DNA from: Hoeflea_A sp040932035
GTDB taxonomy: Bacteria > Pseudomonadota > Alphaproteobacteria > Rhizobiales > Rhizobiaceae
NCBI RefSeq assembly: GCF_040932035.1
Contig: NZ_JBFRBB010000006.1
Span: 1 to 64,000, forward strand
DNA length: 64,000 nucleotides
Direction: 5' to 3'
Shown in pieces: positions 53,282 through 61,261 of the stretch (the stretch's first letter is position 1; each line of letters starts with the position of its first letter). Position numbers and translations under genes: made by a program. The notes under the pieces are model-generated. The model saw only the letters and a list, made by a program, of their open reading frames with translations, searched no databases and was not told the origin of the DNA.

Positions 53282-54370
53282 ATGGCAACGCTGCAGAATC
53301 TCGATTCGGAAATTGACAAGACCCGAGGCATTGTCAACGAAATGCGCTCGAAGCTCGAGCAGTCGGGTATTGTCCTGGAACAGTTCGCCAAGGCCGAGAC
53401 CAAGCTCGGGGATGCCGAATTCGATATCGAGAATGCCCGCATTGAAGACGTTCTGAAGCAGCAGAAGGTCATGGAAGCCAATATTGCAGATCTGATCATC
53501 GGGCTTGAGGACGCAACAAACGTATTCGGGGCGGAATTCGAGAGCATGAAGAATTTTTCCGGCTGGGAGAAATTCATCGGCGTGTTTTCGAAACAGAGAA
53601 TGCAGCGCATGCGCACCGACCGCGTCCGCAACATGTCGCTTGCCGGAAACCTGCAGGAACTGCTCGCCAAATCCGATGCCATTGTCGGCATATTGAAAGA
53701 GCAGAAAAGCATCCTCGACGATCGCTACAAGACGTCGGAGGCGAGCCTGGTTGAGGTGATCGACCGGCGCAAGGGCACCATGTCCGAGATGGAAGCCGTG
53801 CAAACGCGCATCGACGAACTCAATCCGTTGCTGATGGATCTTGAAAACCGCATTGCGGCATCGACGGACCAGAAGGAGCGGGCCGAGCTTGAGGGCGAGC
53901 GATCGCAGCTTGCAAACGAATACAACGAGGCGCAGGCCAAGGAGCAGGAACTGCTTGCCGAAAGCCAGACGCTCGAACGTTATACGTCCATGTTCCAGAC
54001 CTTCGTCGATTCCCTCAACAACCAGATTGCCGCGCAAAACACGCTGATCAACAAGCTGAGCATCGACACTGAGCAGCGCATTGTTCTTTACAAGGCGCTG
54101 GAAGATTCTCTGAAGACCGCGGCGCAGCAGGATGTTGCCCACAAGATCAACACGCTTGGCAGCCAGGTCGATACCGCTGCCGAAGAGACCATGGCCGGTA
54201 TCGGCTCGGCCGCGCAGCGCCATATCGGTGATCTTCTGGAGATGCATGAAAAGAATATGCTCGCGACCCAGGATATCCAGAGGCGCAAGAAACTTGCGGA
54301 CGATGCTTTTGCGCGCCGCTTCTCCGAAGTGATGGAAAAGCACAATGCGGCCGACTACGTGCAGGCCTGA
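53282..54370 (+). CDS. Long coiled-coil protein, first gene of the AAA+ operon
   Basis: 362 aa with AAGGGGG upstream of ATG 53282. Nearly all helical with long coiled coils (residues 1-60, 95-250), rich in Glu, Lys, Gln and Asp: IDELNPLLMDLENRI, ERAELEGERSQLANEYNEAQAKEQELLAESQ. No TM segment and no signal peptide, so cytoplasmic. It may match DUF6384; that is a memory, not a check. The layout recalls PspA/ESCRT-III-like or TelA-like proteins only in type. It is 12 nt from the next gene. Confidence 0.82.
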   Translation: MATLQNLDSEIDKTRGIVNEMRSKLEQSGIVLEQFAKAETKLGDAEFDIENARIEDVLKQQKVMEANIADLIIGLEDATNVFGAEFESMKNFSGWEKFIGVFSKQRMQRMRTDRVRNMSLAGNLQELLAKSDAIVGILKEQKSILDDRYKTSEASLVEVIDRRKGTMSEMEAVQTRIDELNPLLMDLENRIAASTDQKERAELEGERSQLANEYNEAQAKEQELLAESQTLERYTSMFQTFVDSLNNQIAAQNTLINKLSIDTEQRIVLYKALEDSLKTAAQQDVAHKINTLGSQVDTAAEETMAGIGSAAQRHIGDLLEMHEKNMLATQDIQRRKKLADDAFARRFSEVMEKHNAADYVQA

Positions 54371-54382
54371 TGCGGCGCTAAG

Positions 54383-55528
54383 ATGGGCAGTGAAAACGGT
54401 CACGTTGAACGATATTTCGGTGCAGTTAACAGCGCCTTGAGCGGGCTCGATTCCTTTTTGGCGGATGAGAATTCGCCGCTCTACAAACACAAGTTGATCG
54501 GACGGGTCGTTGTGCCCTATGTCGAACGGCTGAGGCAGACCTTCTCATGCTGGCAGAACCGCATTGGATTTGCAGATACGTTCCGGATATCACGGGCGGA
54601 GAGCGGGTTTCCTGCTTTCCGGAATGTTCTGGAACTCGATAATGACCGCAAGAATGCTGACCAGCGGCTGAACGCCCTTCCGCCTGCCGATGAACTGAGG
54701 CAGGAAATGGTTGATCACATCCTGCGGCAGAAGGATTTCCCTAAGGCATTGCAGGCAAGGATGGCGGAACGTTCCTATCTTGAGACGATCCGAAAAGGCG
54801 AGGTGTTTGCGCCTTTCATCCTGCCGGAAACGATCAGGGTTTCGGTGAACCCAAAGACAAAACGGCCCTACTATGTCGTGCATTGGGGCATGTTTGACGG
54901 TAGTCAGTCTCTGCCGGTGGTCTACATGGCTACGATCGAGGATTCCAGCAGCAAGCTTTGCGAGATGCTTGTGCTGCCCAGCGGCAAGCTCAACCCGAAG
55001 ATCACCATTCCGCTTCCCGTCGCCGGATTGCTCAATCCGGAACTTGCCAACCGCTTCGACGAGTTTGCCAAAAGCAATAGCAGCTATTCGCTGACCCCGG
55101 CGACGATTGCCGGAAATCTGGACAAGGATTTCGACGAGCTTCACCCCAAACAGTTGCGCCGCTTCGTGCTTGGCCCTTTCTATTCCGCCGGTGTGACGGA
55201 GCACAACAGCAAGGTCAGCGACATCCTGTCAAAGGTAAAAAATGCGGACAATGCCTGGATGCTGACCTGGACCGTTCAGGAGATTGTGGCTGCATCCGAG
55301 CGTCCTGCCGAGCGCGGCCTTTGGAGTTCGACGCCGGCGCGTCAGGAATTTCACATAGAGACCAGCGATCTCGAAGCCGCTCGGCAAGGGGTCAGCTACT
55401 ACGAAAAACACGCACTTGTGCCGCATGACGCCTATCAGGCGCTCTATGCAAGCGGTCAAGCCGACGATGTGTTCCGTGGCTTCCAGGTGCACGTCATATC
55501 CGGCAATCAGATAACCAGCGGAGTCTAG
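54383..55528 (+). CDS. Unrecognised soluble protein of the AAA+ operon
   Basis: 381 aa, no signal peptide or TM segment. The N-terminal third is helical (HVERYFGAVNSALSGLDSFL; LRQEMVDHILRQKDFPKAL). The middle is beta-rich (TIRVSVNPKTKRPYYVVHWGMF; LPVVYMATIED). The C terminus is mixed. I know no family for it. It lies 3 nt before the ATPase gene and so is probably made in step with it. It might be an adaptor or substrate-recognition protein, but nothing proves that. Confidence 0.78.
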   Translation: MGSENGHVERYFGAVNSALSGLDSFLADENSPLYKHKLIGRVVVPYVERLRQTFSCWQNRIGFADTFRISRAESGFPAFRNVLELDNDRKNADQRLNALPPADELRQEMVDHILRQKDFPKALQARMAERSYLETIRKGEVFAPFILPETIRVSVNPKTKRPYYVVHWGMFDGSQSLPVVYMATIEDSSSKLCEMLVLPSGKLNPKITIPLPVAGLLNPELANRFDEFAKSNSSYSLTPATIAGNLDKDFDELHPKQLRRFVLGPFYSAGVTEHNSKVSDILSKVKNADNAWMLTWTVQEIVAASERPAERGLWSSTPARQEFHIETSDLEAARQGVSYYEKHALVPHDAYQALYASGQADDVFRGFQVHVISGNQITSGV

Positions 55529-55531
55529 CCG

Positions 55532-57448
55532 ATGAGCCAGAACACAGGTCTGACCACGGTGCATGAAGACGATATCGCCAGGCACCAGAGCACCGCGCAG
55601 AGCATGGTGACGCGACTGGTCATATTGCAGCGCGACGATGGCCGCTCGCGAAGCGGCCTTGCCGGTACCGGCCGACGGTTTGTTTCCACCGTCTCCACCG
55701 GCTCGGTTCGTCGAACGCGGGAGATCGAACTCGCCAAGACTATTGCGTCGATCCACCCCGATGATCCGATGCTGTCAATTGCACAGCACAATCTGCTGTT
55801 CCGCACGCGTCGAGGGCTTGCGGTTGCGCTGGCGCTGTCCGATGTGTTTGCCAAGCAGACGCATCTTGAAACCCTGCAGGCGCAAAATGCGTCGTCGCCG
55901 CTTTCCGGGGAAGCCGCGGCACAGTTCAAAGCGCTTTTGTCGGCATCTTCCTACGTGGCGGCATTCACCTTTGCCGCTTATCTTTTGCAAACGCTCGGAA
56001 CGGAAGGCGAACCGGTCAACGATTTGGAAGAGCCGGATTTTCAATTCGACACGCCGCAGGATGCCCTGAAATCGCTGCTTGCAGGGCTTGATGACGCCTT
56101 GAGCGGATCCGCGGACGATGCCACACTTACCGCGCGGGCAAAGGCCCTCGCGCGGACAGCAATTGAAGGGCTGTTGCAGCGGCGGTCGCGCTTTGCCGGT
56201 CTTTCACATTTTGCCGATGTGCATATCCGCATCGAGCAGGACGATTTCACCCTGGATGGTTTTGAGGTTGCTCCGGGAGAGCGCCGCAAGCCATTGTCGA
56301 TGAGTTTCAAGCAGCCCGACGAAATCATCGGCAACCACATCGCCAAATATCAGGCCATGAAGCTTGCGAGAATGCTGATGGCTTACGATTTCGACCGGCA
56401 GATGAACCCGTTTGTCGAACTTGGCGGTTTTCTCTTCACCTTCATTGGCGACGGCATGCCGGGCACCGGCAAGACCATCCTCATCCAGATGATCGCCGGG
56501 TTGATCAACGACTACTGCCAGGTGGCCGGCTATCCCTTCCACTATGAAAATTTCGGGGTCGACCAGATCTCCTCCTATCAGGGCAAGTCGGGTCAGAACT
56601 GCAAGGCCTTTGTCGACAACGTCGTCAATCCGCGGGCGATTGGCTTCGGTACCGTCGATGACATCGATCAGATCGCTGCGCGCCGCGCCGACGACCGGGC
56701 GTCCGCAGGTCAGCATGAGGTGACGGCGGTTTTGATGGAAAGCTTTGCTGGTGCCTCGACTGTTGTCCGAGGCAACTGCGCGTTCGGTATGTTTTCCAAC
56801 TATCCGGAAAATGTCGATGACGCGCTGCGCCAGCGCGCCGGGGCAAGATGGCTGGTGGATGGCCCGCAAAGCCGGGACGACTATGTCGATATCTTCGTGC
56901 TCCTTGCCGGAAGCAACCACGACATTCCGCTCGGCAAACACGATCTTTATGCCGGACAGCAGATCAAGAAGGCGGTTTCTGCTTCCTATGCGGGGCATGA
57001 CAAACCGAAGGAAGACGGCCTGATTGCGGTGTGGGAAGCCTACAGGAAAGAACATGGCGACATCAAAACCATGGCCGATGTCGGCAGCTATCTCCATCGC
57101 ATCAAGCTGGCCGAGCCGCGCTTTACAGGCCGGGCGATCAAGAACATCACCGATGCGATCAAGATGCGGGCGATGGACATCGAACTGCCGGATGCGTGGT
57201 TCGAAACCCCGGACGCCTTCATGCACAAGCCCTATGACGACAAGAAAGCCATGATCGAAGAACTGCGCGGGCCGTTTTCGATCGATATGGTGCTGCAGGA
57301 AATCAACCGCTATGCCGATTCCGAATTCCGTTACACGGATAAATCCGACGATGCGGCGGTGGAGGATATTATCCGGCGTGAGCGCCAAAGGGAAAAGGCT
57401 GTGCGTGAGATCGAGACGATGAAGCGTGACGGACGCTGGGACGCCTGA
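55532..57448 (+). CDS. AAA+ ATPase, core of the five-gene operon
   Basis: 638 aa. Residues 1-290 form a helical N domain without a known signature. The AAA module then has Walker A GMPGTGKT (308-315, Lys314), a pore-loop-like ISSYQGKSGQNCKAF, Walker B FGTVDDID (Asp376, Asp377, no Glu), sensor-1 FSNYPENVD and arginines in ALRQRAG (Arg433, Arg435), one of them a probable Arg finger. The pattern is that of classical AAA proteins such as Vps4/SpoVK. The stop overlaps the next start (TGATG). Confidence 0.9.
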   Translation: MSQNTGLTTVHEDDIARHQSTAQSMVTRLVILQRDDGRSRSGLAGTGRRFVSTVSTGSVRRTREIELAKTIASIHPDDPMLSIAQHNLLFRTRRGLAVALALSDVFAKQTHLETLQAQNASSPLSGEAAAQFKALLSASSYVAAFTFAAYLLQTLGTEGEPVNDLEEPDFQFDTPQDALKSLLAGLDDALSGSADDATLTARAKALARTAIEGLLQRRSRFAGLSHFADVHIRIEQDDFTLDGFEVAPGERRKPLSMSFKQPDEIIGNHIAKYQAMKLARMLMAYDFDRQMNPFVELGGFLFTFIGDGMPGTGKTILIQMIAGLINDYCQVAGYPFHYENFGVDQISSYQGKSGQNCKAFVDNVVNPRAIGFGTVDDIDQIAARRADDRASAGQHEVTAVLMESFAGASTVVRGNCAFGMFSNYPENVDDALRQRAGARWLVDGPQSRDDYVDIFVLLAGSNHDIPLGKHDLYAGQQIKKAVSASYAGHDKPKEDGLIAVWEAYRKEHGDIKTMADVGSYLHRIKLAEPRFTGRAIKNITDAIKMRAMDIELPDAWFETPDAFMHKPYDDKKAMIEELRGPFSIDMVLQEINRYADSEFRYTDKSDDAAVEDIIRRERQREKAVREIETMKRDGRWDA

Positions 57449-58749
57449 TGGAGCTTCTTGTCAAACACGATCTGATCTACGGACAGCTGATGGAGGTTAT
57501 CGAACCGCATCTCATCGAGCGCTATAACAAAGCGCTGGAAGCTTTTGGTCTTCCCGGAACAAAGCTTACCCGTTTCCGGATCGATATGACCGGCTTTTCA
57601 CCCGAAATTGCCGAGGAAATGGATGACCAGCAATATCTTGATCCGAACGCGGTCAACCGCCGGTTCATCATTTTGACCCCGGCCCAGGAAAGCCTGCCGG
57701 TGGTCCATACGAGTTTTTCCAACACCGGTTCGCTGATGCATGCTTTCTTTCAGGCCAATCGGCGCGCAATCCACGCGGTGACAATTCGCGACGTGCTTTA
57801 CGGCGAAATCGGAGAAGATGTCGCGCAGGTCGAAGACATCGAGGACCTCCTGTCGATCCAGGAAGTGAACTTCCATGTGCTGACCGCCGACAATATGCTG
57901 GGCAAGGCGGAAGAGCTTCGCAAGCTTTGTGACCGGCTCCTCGGATCGCCCAATGCCTGGCGCGACGATGCCATGATCGACCGCATGGTTGAGCTTGCGA
58001 AGGAAACCGGAGACATCCGCCAAAACGATCTGGTTCCCGACCAGGTCGTCTTTCGCCACGAAGCATTCTGGTCCGGTCACTTCGGCGGCATATTCGTATT
58101 TCTCGACGGCAAATCGACCACGGTGATCTGCGATCCGCAGGCTCCGGGCTTCCGTCGCTCGCGACCATGGCAGGTAAGCTATATTCCGCTGGATGATCAC
58201 GAACGTATTTTTGAGTTCCTGCGGCGCACCGGCCGCATCGAACTGCCGCATGCCTCCTGGATTGAGCAATCCGGGTACATAGATCACCGCACCGACATGC
58301 TGCTTTTGTCGCTGATACGAAAACACGACCCGGATGTCCGTTTCGACCGGGTCGATGCGATCTGGCTGCAGACCTGGATTCACCGCAATGCCAAAGCCGT
58401 AACTGAAGACGGCGGCTATCCGTTTCTGCAGAGCGCGGACCGGCACATTCGGGCAGAGGGTAGCTTTCCCGTTGACGATGCGGATGCAAAGGATCTGTTT
58501 CTTTTAGTGCGGGCAAAGCCCGATCACGAGGATTGCTGGCTTACAAACCGGCTTTTGAGCGTTCTGGTGCCTTCCGACTTTGTCTCCCGTTTCGTTTTCG
58601 ACAAGCAGGGCTTTTACGAACACTATGAATCCTATAGCGAAGATTTTCGCGCCCACGTCGTGAAGACACTTTCCAACACCTATCTGCGGGACAAGAAAGC
58701 GTTCCGCCGCCGTCTCTACGGTTTTGAAGAGGAAGAAAACGATGCTTGA
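57448..58749 (+). CDS. Unrecognised soluble protein (DUF6638-like) of the AAA+ operon
   Basis: 433 aa, no signal peptide or TM helix. Its start overlaps the ATPase stop by 1 nt and its stop overlaps the next start by 8 nt. N terminus MELLVKHDLIYGQLMEVIEPHLIERYNKALEAF. A central beta-rich segment (RFIILTPAQESLPVVHTSFSNTGSLMHAFF) and HEAFWSGHFGGIFVFLDGKSTTVICDP. The C-terminal helix is basic (LRDKKAFRRRLYGFEEEEN). The DUF6638 label is from memory and unverified. Function unknown; its fixed place after the ATPase suggests a partner. Confidence 0.8.
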   Translation: MELLVKHDLIYGQLMEVIEPHLIERYNKALEAFGLPGTKLTRFRIDMTGFSPEIAEEMDDQQYLDPNAVNRRFIILTPAQESLPVVHTSFSNTGSLMHAFFQANRRAIHAVTIRDVLYGEIGEDVAQVEDIEDLLSIQEVNFHVLTADNMLGKAEELRKLCDRLLGSPNAWRDDAMIDRMVELAKETGDIRQNDLVPDQVVFRHEAFWSGHFGGIFVFLDGKSTTVICDPQAPGFRRSRPWQVSYIPLDDHERIFEFLRRTGRIELPHASWIEQSGYIDHRTDMLLLSLIRKHDPDVRFDRVDAIWLQTWIHRNAKAVTEDGGYPFLQSADRHIRAEGSFPVDDADAKDLFLLVRAKPDHEDCWLTNRLLSVLVPSDFVSRFVFDKQGFYEHYESYSEDFRAHVVKTLSNTYLRDKKAFRRRLYGFEEEENDA

Positions 58750-59866
58750 TCCTATCATTGCGTTTTTCGAACGCGTATTCACCTGGATAGGACACGGTAT
58801 CGGTTTGATTATCGCGTGGATCCTGTGGCCATTTCTGGCGGCAGGGCGGTGGTATCGCAGCAAGGGCTTCATATTAAAGGCGGTCGTTGGCGGCCTGGTT
58901 CTGATCGTGGTCGTCCTCTACGCAATGTTCCTGTGGCGAGTGCTGTGGATCAGGAACTTCAATCCCGATTACGTTGCTGCCTATAGTCTTGAAGATACGA
59001 GCACCAAGGCCGGAGATCAGCCTTCGATCGAAAACAGCGGCGCTACCACCAGAACCTGCAGCCGCTCGGTGATTGTCGATGTTACCGCCGACCTCATCGA
59101 CTTCAACGTCGATCAGAATTCGTGGATATCATCGACGCTGCTTTACAAGGCCGGTTTTTTTGGTCTGCCCTGGGACGCGACGCCGTTTCTGGATAACAAA
59201 GCATCGTTCCAGCGCGGCGTGCAGCAGGCCGTCCAGCGAACGTCCATCGAGCTGGTGGATGCGCTCGGACGCGTGCGCGGGACGTCAGCGGTTGACAAGG
59301 ATCTCGACCGGGCACGTGGTCGCCTGCAGTATGATCTGTATACCTGGTATTTCAGCCTCACGCCTTTCGGGCCGCTTACGCCGACACCAAGCGCCTATCG
59401 CGAGGGCAGGGACCGCCTTCGTGCCTTCAACGACCGGCTGGAATCCTGCACGGCGGTCTTTGATGCACGGGCCGACAACCTCATCCGCTTTGTCGACCGG
59501 ATCGCCAGCGATATCGGTTCCACCTCCGCTGCGCTCAGGGACCGCTCGGACATCAGCAATGCCGGTTGGTTCGATACCCGCGCGGACAATCAGTATTGGT
59601 TCGCCTACGGTCAGCTTTACGCCTATTACGGCATCCTGACGGCCGCGCATGCCGACTTCGGCGATGTGATCAAGAGCCGCCAGCTCGAGGACGTGTGGAA
59701 CACGATGGAGGAGCAGCTTCGGGCGACGCTCGACCTCGACCCGGTAATCGTCTCCAATGGCAAGGAGGACGGCTGGATCATGCCTTCGCATCTGGCGACC
59801 GTTGGCTTTTACCTGTTGCGGGTGCGTTCCAATCTCGTCGAAGTGCGCTCTATTCTCGATCGCTAG
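58742..59866 (+). CDS. DUF2333-like inner-membrane protein, last gene of the AAA+ operon
   Basis: 374 aa from ATG 58742 with GAGGAA upstream, inside the end of the preceding gene. Two hydrophobic stretches lie near the N terminus (IGHGIGLIIAWILWPFLAA and AVVGGLVLIVVVLYAMFLWRVLW), followed by a large domain probably in the periplasm (DLIDFNVDQNSWISSTLLYKAGFFGLPWDATPFLDNKASFQRG is its clearest block; see residues 110-155). DUF2333 proteins are membrane proteins of unknown role. It may anchor the ATPase complex. Its end overlaps the converging DUF1275 gene by 17 nt. Confidence 0.82.
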   Translation: MLDPIIAFFERVFTWIGHGIGLIIAWILWPFLAAGRWYRSKGFILKAVVGGLVLIVVVLYAMFLWRVLWIRNFNPDYVAAYSLEDTSTKAGDQPSIENSGATTRTCSRSVIVDVTADLIDFNVDQNSWISSTLLYKAGFFGLPWDATPFLDNKASFQRGVQQAVQRTSIELVDALGRVRGTSAVDKDLDRARGRLQYDLYTWYFSLTPFGPLTPTPSAYREGRDRLRAFNDRLESCTAVFDARADNLIRFVDRIASDIGSTSAALRDRSDISNAGWFDTRADNQYWFAYGQLYAYYGILTAAHADFGDVIKSRQLEDVWNTMEEQLRATLDLDPVIVSNGKEDGWIMPSHLATVGFYLLRVRSNLVEVRSILDR

Positions 59867-60617
59867 GCGTTTCCGAACTGATGCCGCCCAGGCTTGCGAA
59901 GAATATCAAGATGAGAATGGGTACGATCAGAAAGCCGAAGCCGAAGCTGAAATAACCAAGACCGCCGGAGACACCGCCAGCGAAGAAGCCGGCAATGATC
60001 GCAAACTGGTGCCTTATGCTCTTGTGGTCGTAGCTGTCGTGTTCCCGTTCGCTTGCGTTTCGCGACGCGGTTCTGTTGTAAAAACATTCCAGAATGGTGA
60101 TGCTTATCTGGGCGATGTTTCCGGTCATGATCGTGGTGTGCGGCTGGGTGATGATCTGGTGCCGCAACGTGATAATCTGAAGCGTCGTGGCGAAGACAGT
60201 CGGCGTTGCCACAAGAATGATGGCCAGCCAGTCTGATTTGCTGATTGGCGAAAAGCCCAGGGCGAGTACGAGTGCCAGAGCGAGGAAAACGGCCTGTGCC
60301 AATAGCGCACGGCGGATCGCCGTCGGTGACGGTTTTGGTGTGTCGTGGTAAAGCCAGCTCCACATAATGCAAGCAGCAATGTAGAGCGGCAGCACAAAGA
60401 GTTTGGCCAGAATTTGCGGATCATCGTCGGCAAGCTCCACACCGATCATGATCATGTTGCCGGTGATAAATGAGGTAAAGAGCTGGAACAGGCCGATGAA
60501 GCAGATTGCCTCCACCAGTGCCGAAATGAAGGCCATCGCCGAGGGAAACAGCGTGCCGTTGAAGTCGGTGAATTGATTGCGCCGTTTTGCTGACGGGCGA
60601 TCATCAATGGATGACAT
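59850..60617 (-). CDS. DUF1275 (YoaK-like) membrane protein
   Basis: 255 aa from ATG 60617 with AGGA 8 nt upstream. About six TM helices; the family opening (AFISALVEAICFIGLFQLFTSFITGNMIMIG) and the middle TLRHQIITQPHTTIMTGNIAQ are typical. DUF1275 proteins are related in fold to transporters and have no firm function. Its last 17 bp overlap the end of the DUF2333 gene in the opposite direction. Confidence 0.88.
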   Translation of the reverse strand: MSSIDDRPSAKRRNQFTDFNGTLFPSAMAFISALVEAICFIGLFQLFTSFITGNMIMIGVELADDDPQILAKLFVLPLYIAACIMWSWLYHDTPKPSPTAIRRALLAQAVFLALALVLALGFSPISKSDWLAIILVATPTVFATTLQIITLRHQIITQPHTTIMTGNIAQISITILECFYNRTASRNASEREHDSYDHKSIRHQFAIIAGFFAGGVSGGLGYFSFGFGFLIVPILILIFFASLGGISSETPSDRE

Positions 60618-60687
60618 TGGACAATCCTGTTGGCCACACAATTTTTGATCGAGTGGATTTTGCAGGACAACCGTAAAATAAGTTGCC

Positions 60688-61149
60688 TCAAACCGGAAGG
60701 TAGGAGGTGCTCTTTACCTCTTCCATGACCGCATAGGTGTGGGTTTCACGAACCCCTGGAAGCGTGAGGATCACATCCGACAAAAATGCACGATAGGCGG
60801 CCATGCCCTGAACCCGCGCCTTTACCAGATAGTCGAAACCGCCGGCGACCATGTGGCATTCCATGACATCGTCGCTGCGTTTGACCGCATCGGCGAAGGC
60901 TTCAAAGACATCGGCGGTCGTTCGGTCCAGCTTGATTTCCACGAAGACCAGCATGTCGCGGCCAAGTTTTGCCGGTGACAAACGGGCCGAATAACCTTCG
61001 ACAAATCCTTCGCGGGAAAGGCGCTTGACCCTTTCGGCCGTGGCCGTCGGGGAAAGATGTATGCGCTCTGCAAGCTCGATGTTGGATAGCCTGCCTTCGC
61101 GCTGCAGCAAACGGAGGATGTTTCTATCGGTTTGATCGATTACTTTCAT
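60688..61149 (-). CDS. putR: PutR, Lrp/AsnC-type regulator of proline catabolism
   Basis: 153 aa. HTH of Lrp type (GRLSNIELAERIHLSPTATAERVKRL) and RAM domain (HMVAGGFDYLVKARV). Divergent from putA with 112 bp between, the arrangement known in Rhizobium and Agrobacterium, where PutR activates putA in response to proline. Confidence 0.88.
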   Translation of the reverse strand: MKVIDQTDRNILRLLQREGRLSNIELAERIHLSPTATAERVKRLSREGFVEGYSARLSPAKLGRDMLVFVEIKLDRTTADVFEAFADAVKRSDDVMECHMVAGGFDYLVKARVQGMAAYRAFLSDVILTLPGVRETHTYAVMEEVKSTSYLPV

Positions 61150-61261
61150 AAATCACCAGATTATATCAATATTCCAGTTGTTCATAATTATTTTTGTGCA
61201 AAATATAGTGAGTAAAACTAATCCTGTCGAGATAGAATGGGGAAAACACGGGAGAGACCGA
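61150..61261. promoter_or_regulatory. putR-putA divergent promoter region
   Basis: 112 bp, strongly AT-rich at 61153-61225 (for example GATTATATCAATATTCCAG, and TTCATAATTATTTTTGTG), unlike its surroundings. This is typical of an Lrp-bound divergent promoter. Single sites cannot be fixed by eye. Confidence 0.5.

Noticed and set aside
53198..54490. 430-aa open frame on the minus strand
   Set aside because: Antisense to the coiled-coil gene; the plus-strand frame has a good RBS, sits in the operon and shows heptad patterns. The minus frame is a shadow.
55775..57388. Long open frames antisense to the AAA+ ATPase
   Set aside because: The ATPase frame has Walker A and B and a coupled start; the antisense frames have no motif.
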